This document shows positions 61,341 to 64,000 of a DNA stretch of 64,000 bases, piece after piece. The first letter of the stretch is position 1; the number at the start of each line of letters is the position of its first letter. The translations under genes were made by a program, and so were the position numbers. The DNA comes from Massilia sp. erpn (GTDB taxonomy: Bacteria > Pseudomonadota > Gammaproteobacteria > Burkholderiales > Burkholderiaceae_D), in NCBI RefSeq assembly GCF_024400215.1, contig NZ_CP053748.1:1116001-1180000 (forward strand). The letters are read 5' to 3'. The notes beneath the pieces were generated by a model. It did no database searches and was not told the DNA's origin. It saw only the letters and a program-made list of their open reading frames with translations.

Positions 61341-62078
61341 TTATTCCTTCTCGCTGAAATAGCGGCTGGGCGTGACGCCGAAGCTGCGCTTGAACATGGC
61401 GATGAAGGCACTCACATTGTCGTAACCCAGATCGAGCGCGATGGCGGTGACGGAGCGTTCCGCCGCCAGCATTTCCAGCGCCCGCATCAGCCGCGCGCGC
61501 TGACGCCAGTCGGCGAAGCTGAATCCCGTTTCGGACAGGAAGCGGCGCGCCAGGGTGCGCGGCGCAATGCCGGCCCAGGCGGCCCAGTCTTCCATGCGGC
61601 GCTTGTCGGCCAGGTCGGCGGCAATGGCCTGGGCAATGCGGCGCAGGCGCGCATCGGCGGGCATGGGCAGCACCAGCGCGGCGCGCGGCAGGCTGGCCAC
61701 TTCGTCCAGGATCACGCCCGCCACACGCTGGCGCGCCGCATCGAACTTCCCCCCCTCCCATTGCGCCGCGCGCAGCACTGCCTCGCGCAGCAGGCCGGAA
61801 GCCTGCATCACGCAGGGCTGGGGCGGCAGGCCGGCGCAGGCCGCGTCATCGACATACACGCTCCAGCCGGCGAAAGCGCCGTGCGAATGCAGGGAATGCG
61901 GGCAATGCGGCGGCACCCAGACGGCATGCGTGGCGGGCACCACCCACAGGCTGTCGCCCGCGCCCACCGTCAGCAGGCCGCGCTGGGCGCCGAACAATTG
62001 GCCGCGCGCGTGGCTGTGCGAGGCGGTGATGCGCTGCGCATCACTATGGATGAGGAGTGCGCTGAGAAAAGAAGTCAT
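61341..62078 (-). CDS. AraC-family transcriptional regulator
   Basis: A 245-residue regulator: cupin-like N-terminal sensing region (ITASHSHARGQLFGAQRGLLTVGAGDSLWVVPATHAVWVPP) and C-terminal AraC double helix-turn-helix (MEDWAAWAGIAPRTLARRFLSETGFSFADWRQRARLMRALEML...SVTAIALDLGYDNVSAFIAMFKRSFGVTPSRYF). The ATG at 62078 starts the compact family form. The adjacent, divergent NTF2-like gene at 62176 is a possible target. Confidence 0.93.
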   Translation of the reverse strand: MTSFLSALLIHSDAQRITASHSHARGQLFGAQRGLLTVGAGDSLWVVPATHAVWVPPHCPHSLHSHGAFAGWSVYVDDAACAGLPPQPCVMQASGLLREAVLRAAQWEGGKFDAARQRVAGVILDEVASLPRAALVLPMPADARLRRIAQAIAADLADKRRMEDWAAWAGIAPRTLARRFLSETGFSFADWRQRARLMRALEMLAAERSVTAIALDLGYDNVSAFIAMFKRSFGVTPSRYFSEKE

Positions 62079-62175
62079 TGGCTGAAATACGGTATTGATT
62101 GTCAATTTTAGCGCAGACCAGCCACACATCCCGCCCTATCATGGCTTCACCATCAACTGAAAAACGGAGCAAGCC

Positions 62176-62562
62176 ATGCCGACCAAAACCTGGATGCAAA
62201 ACGCGCTGAATGAAGTCCTGCAGCCGCAGGCCACTACCCAGACCTACGAAAAATACTTCGACCCGGATTATGTGCAGATAGTGGACGGCAAAACCCTGGA
62301 CTATGCCGAAGCCACCCACCACTTCGGCATCGTGCGCGACAAGATGAAATCGCTGCGCATCACGATCAAGGACTTTGTGGCCGATGGCGACGCCATCGCC
62401 GAAAGCCATATCGTCGATGGCGAAACCAGGGAAGGCGAGATCGTGCAGTTCGAGGTCATCGCCATCACCCGCCTGAGAGATGGCCGCATCTGGCGCCTGA
62501 ACGAGCTGACGCGCCAGATCAAGGGAGGAGAGCATAGCCGCGACCTCGGCTCGCGCACCTGA
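62176..62562 (+). CDS. SnoaL/NTF2-like protein
   Basis: A 128-residue cytoplasmic NTF2-fold protein: VLQPQATTQTYEKYFDPDYVQIVDGKTLDYAEATHHFGIVRDKMKSLRITI and IVQFEVIAITRLRDGRIWRLNELTRQI. Such small proteins are often found next to AraC regulators and are of unknown function. Divergent from the AraC gene with a 97-base gap. A GGAG ribosome site precedes the start. Confidence 0.85.
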   Translation: MPTKTWMQNALNEVLQPQATTQTYEKYFDPDYVQIVDGKTLDYAEATHHFGIVRDKMKSLRITIKDFVADGDAIAESHIVDGETREGEIVQFEVIAITRLRDGRIWRLNELTRQIKGGEHSRDLGSRT

Positions 62563-62627
62563 AGCACTGCCTGCACGATGGCGGAGAGTGCGCTAGAGTA
62601 GCCACCTTCCGCCAACGAGGACCAAGC

Positions 62628-63407
62628 ATGACCGCCGACCAGCTCTATCACGATCCCGCACTCGCCCAGTTCTACGATGCGGAAAACGAATGGACCGAGG
62701 GGCTGGAATACTGCCGGCGCCTGGCGGCGTCCTGCGCCTCGGTGCTGGACCTGGGCTGCGGCACCGGCCTGTTTGCTGCCACGCTGGCGCAGGAAGGCCG
62801 CTGCGCCGTGACCGGCGCCGATCCCGCCGCCGCCATGCTGGATATCTCCAGGACGCGCAGCGGTGGCCATCTGGTGCGCTGGCTGCAGGCCGATGCCCGC
62901 ACGCTGCGGCTCGACGAACGCTTCGACCTGATCGTGCTGACGGGTCACGCCTTTCAGGTTTTCCTGACGCGCGAGGACCAAGCGGCCGTGCTGCGCACTA
63001 TCGCCAACCATTTGCGGCCCAACGGGCGCTTCATCTTCGACAGCAGAAATCCGCTGGTGGAGGAATGGAAGGAGTGGACGCCGGAACAATCGCAAAGAAC
63101 GCTGACGCATCCTCGGCTGGGCGCAATCGAAGCATGGAACGATGTGTCGCGCGACGCGGCGAGCGGTGTAGTCAGCTACGACAGCTACTACCGCGTGCAG
63201 GCCAGCGGTCGCCTATATTCGGCACGCTCGCCGATTGCCTTTCCCCCTGAGGGCCAATTGGCCGAACTACTGGAAGAAGCAGGCCTGATCGCCACCTCAT
63301 GGCTGGGCGACTGGGACGAGCGCCCGTGCACCGCCGATGCGCCCGAGATCATCGTGGCGGGAACGCTGCAGGGCGTCCTCCCTCCCGCGGCGTCCACTGA
63401 AGGATGA
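62628..63407 (+). CDS. Class I SAM-dependent methyltransferase
   Basis: A 259-residue enzyme: motif I VLDLGCGTGLFAATLAQ (near residue 40), VTGADPAAAMLDISR, LIVLTGHAFQVFLTREDQAAVLRTIANHLRPNGRFIFDSRNP. The layout is that of small-molecule methyltransferases with a Trp/Tyr-rich C-terminal substrate part. The substrate is unknown. Its 3' end overlaps the convergent EamA transporter gene by 59 bases. Confidence 0.88.
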   Translation: MTADQLYHDPALAQFYDAENEWTEGLEYCRRLAASCASVLDLGCGTGLFAATLAQEGRCAVTGADPAAAMLDISRTRSGGHLVRWLQADARTLRLDERFDLIVLTGHAFQVFLTREDQAAVLRTIANHLRPNGRFIFDSRNPLVEEWKEWTPEQSQRTLTHPRLGAIEAWNDVSRDAASGVVSYDSYYRVQASGRLYSARSPIAFPPEGQLAELLEEAGLIATSWLGDWDERPCTADAPEIIVAGTLQGVLPPAASTEG

Positions 63408-64000
63408 CGATGCCGCTGAGCAGGATCAGCGCACCGAGCACGCCGTACCAGCTCATCTGCTCATGCAGGACGAGCACGGCAAGGACGGTGGCGACCAGGG
63501 GTTCCAGCAAGCTGGCGATAGCGCCGCCGATGGCGCCCGTGCCTTTCAATCCATTCAGGAAAAGCGTCTGCGCAAGGGCCGTGGGAATCGCCGCCACATA
63601 CAGCAGCATCGCCCAGCCCGACCAGGAATAGCTGAGATGCAACCCCTGCTCCGGCCAGAACGGCAAGAGCAGCAGCGCGCCAATCGCAAAGCCAATTCCC
63701 CCCGCATGCGCGGCACTGCAAACGCTGCCGGCGGCGCGAGCGGCCAGCACATAGAAGGCCTGCAGCAAGGCGCAGGCGACAGCGATTGCCACGCCAACCC
63801 AGAAGCGATAGGTATCCGGATTCAAGTCCGTGGGCAGCCCAACCAGCAGTATCGTGCCGCCGATGGCGGCGGCCAGCGCCACCAGCGTGCGGACATGGAG
63901 GCGTTCCCGCAACCACAGCACCGAAATCAGCGCCACAAAAATGGGCGCGCCGCAAATGCTGATCAACACCGAAATGGCAACGCCGACGCGCTCGATCGCC
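63349..64000 (-). CDS. EamA-family (DMT) transporter, N-terminus beyond window
   Basis: The frame is open to the window edge, so only the C-terminal ~217 residues are seen, forming about six membrane helices: ICGAPIFVALISVLWLRERLHVRTLVALAAAIGGTILLVG ends the first EamA repeat, and IPTALAQTLFLNGLKGTGAIGGAIASLLEPLVATVLAVLVLHEQM is the second-repeat signature. The family exports metabolites. The end (GIVILQWT plus ~16 residues) overlaps the methyltransferase gene on the other strand. Confidence 0.9.
   Translation of the reverse strand, partial: AIERVGVAISVLISICGAPIFVALISVLWLRERLHVRTLVALAAAIGGTILLVGLPTDLNPDTYRFWVGVAIAVACALLQAFYVLAARAAGSVCSAAHAGGIGFAIGALLLLPFWPEQGLHLSYSWSGWAMLLYVAAIPTALAQTLFLNGLKGTGAIGGAIASLLEPLVATVLAVLVLHEQMSWYGVLGALILLSGIVILQWTPREGGRPAAFPPR

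Overview
The window is a gene-dense, GC-rich chromosomal segment from a betaproteobacterium, most likely an Oxalobacteraceae (Massilia/Duganella/Telluria-type). Evidence is the core-gene content and order (fmdB-DUF502-aspS-nudB; ubiE-Tim44-ubiJ-ubiB; kdsD-kdsC-lptC-lptA-lptB-rpoN-hpf; ptsN-hprK-rapZ; DUF3683-type FAD/Fe-S oxidoreductase), strong third-position GC bias, and dispersed palindromes built on GGGGTCAGACCCC / GGTGTCAGGCACC cores that I associate with this family. I see no rRNA, tRNA, CRISPR array, intact insertion sequence, prophage or recognised defence island.

Layout. 1-5.0 kb: a truncated TonB-dependent receptor diverges from a BlaI-type repressor, an M56 (BlaR1-like) membrane protease carrying a TonB C-terminal domain, and a SIMPL-domain periplasmic protein; the divergent promoter region carries symmetrical palindromes. 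5.0-13 kb: pnuC, an M48 protease fused to a type IV pilin-like domain, a TPR-methyltransferase fusion, a solute-binding protein, a PPP-like phosphatase and small SRPBCC/VOC/NTF2 proteins (the VOC gene is frameshifted). 12.7-15.1 kb: a small, visibly less GC-rich accessory stretch (CHAP amidase, Gly/His/Ser-rich secreted peptide, calcineurin-like phosphoesterase, gene remnant). 15.2-22.7 kb: a six-gene minus-strand fatty-acid beta-oxidation operon headed by its TetR regulator. 22.8-28.7 kb: hslR, clsB, a ybhP-like gene, a PAS histidine kinase, an HD-GYP protein and nudB. 28.7-36.5 kb: aspS, DUF502, fmdB, then a TPMT-like methyltransferase and the ubiquinone genes ubiB, ubiJ, ubiE with a Tim44-like gene. 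36.6-44 kb: DUF971, HIT, the giant FAD/Fe-S oxidoreductase, yqaA-like, ilvA. 44-52 kb: queF, ptsN-hprK-rapZ on plus, then VOC, a 3-hydroxyisobutyryl-CoA hydrolase-like gene and hpf-rpoN-lptB on minus. 52-59 kb: lptA, lptC, kdsC, kdsD (LPS core/transport), a CPA2 antiporter, a DUF484-GGDEF protein and a MOSC protein. 59-64 kb: a NYN-LOTUS RNA-binding protein, two SnoaL/NTF2-like proteins, an AraC regulator, a methyltransferase and a truncated EamA transporter.

How they work together: three coherent functional blocks dominate, namely fatty-acid degradation under TetR control, ubiquinone biosynthesis, and Kdo/LPS export coupled to sigma-54 and the nitrogen-PTS. The usual rpoN-hpf-ptsN-hprK-rapZ run is broken here: the ptsN-hprK-rapZ part is inverted and separated by two unrelated genes. 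The most unusual items are the M48-pilin fusion, the BlaI/M56-TonB/SIMPL module facing a TonB receptor, the NYN-LOTUS protein with RGG and histone-H1-like tails, and two places (after ilvA and after hprK) where the last codons of a gene are duplicated on the far side of a hairpin.
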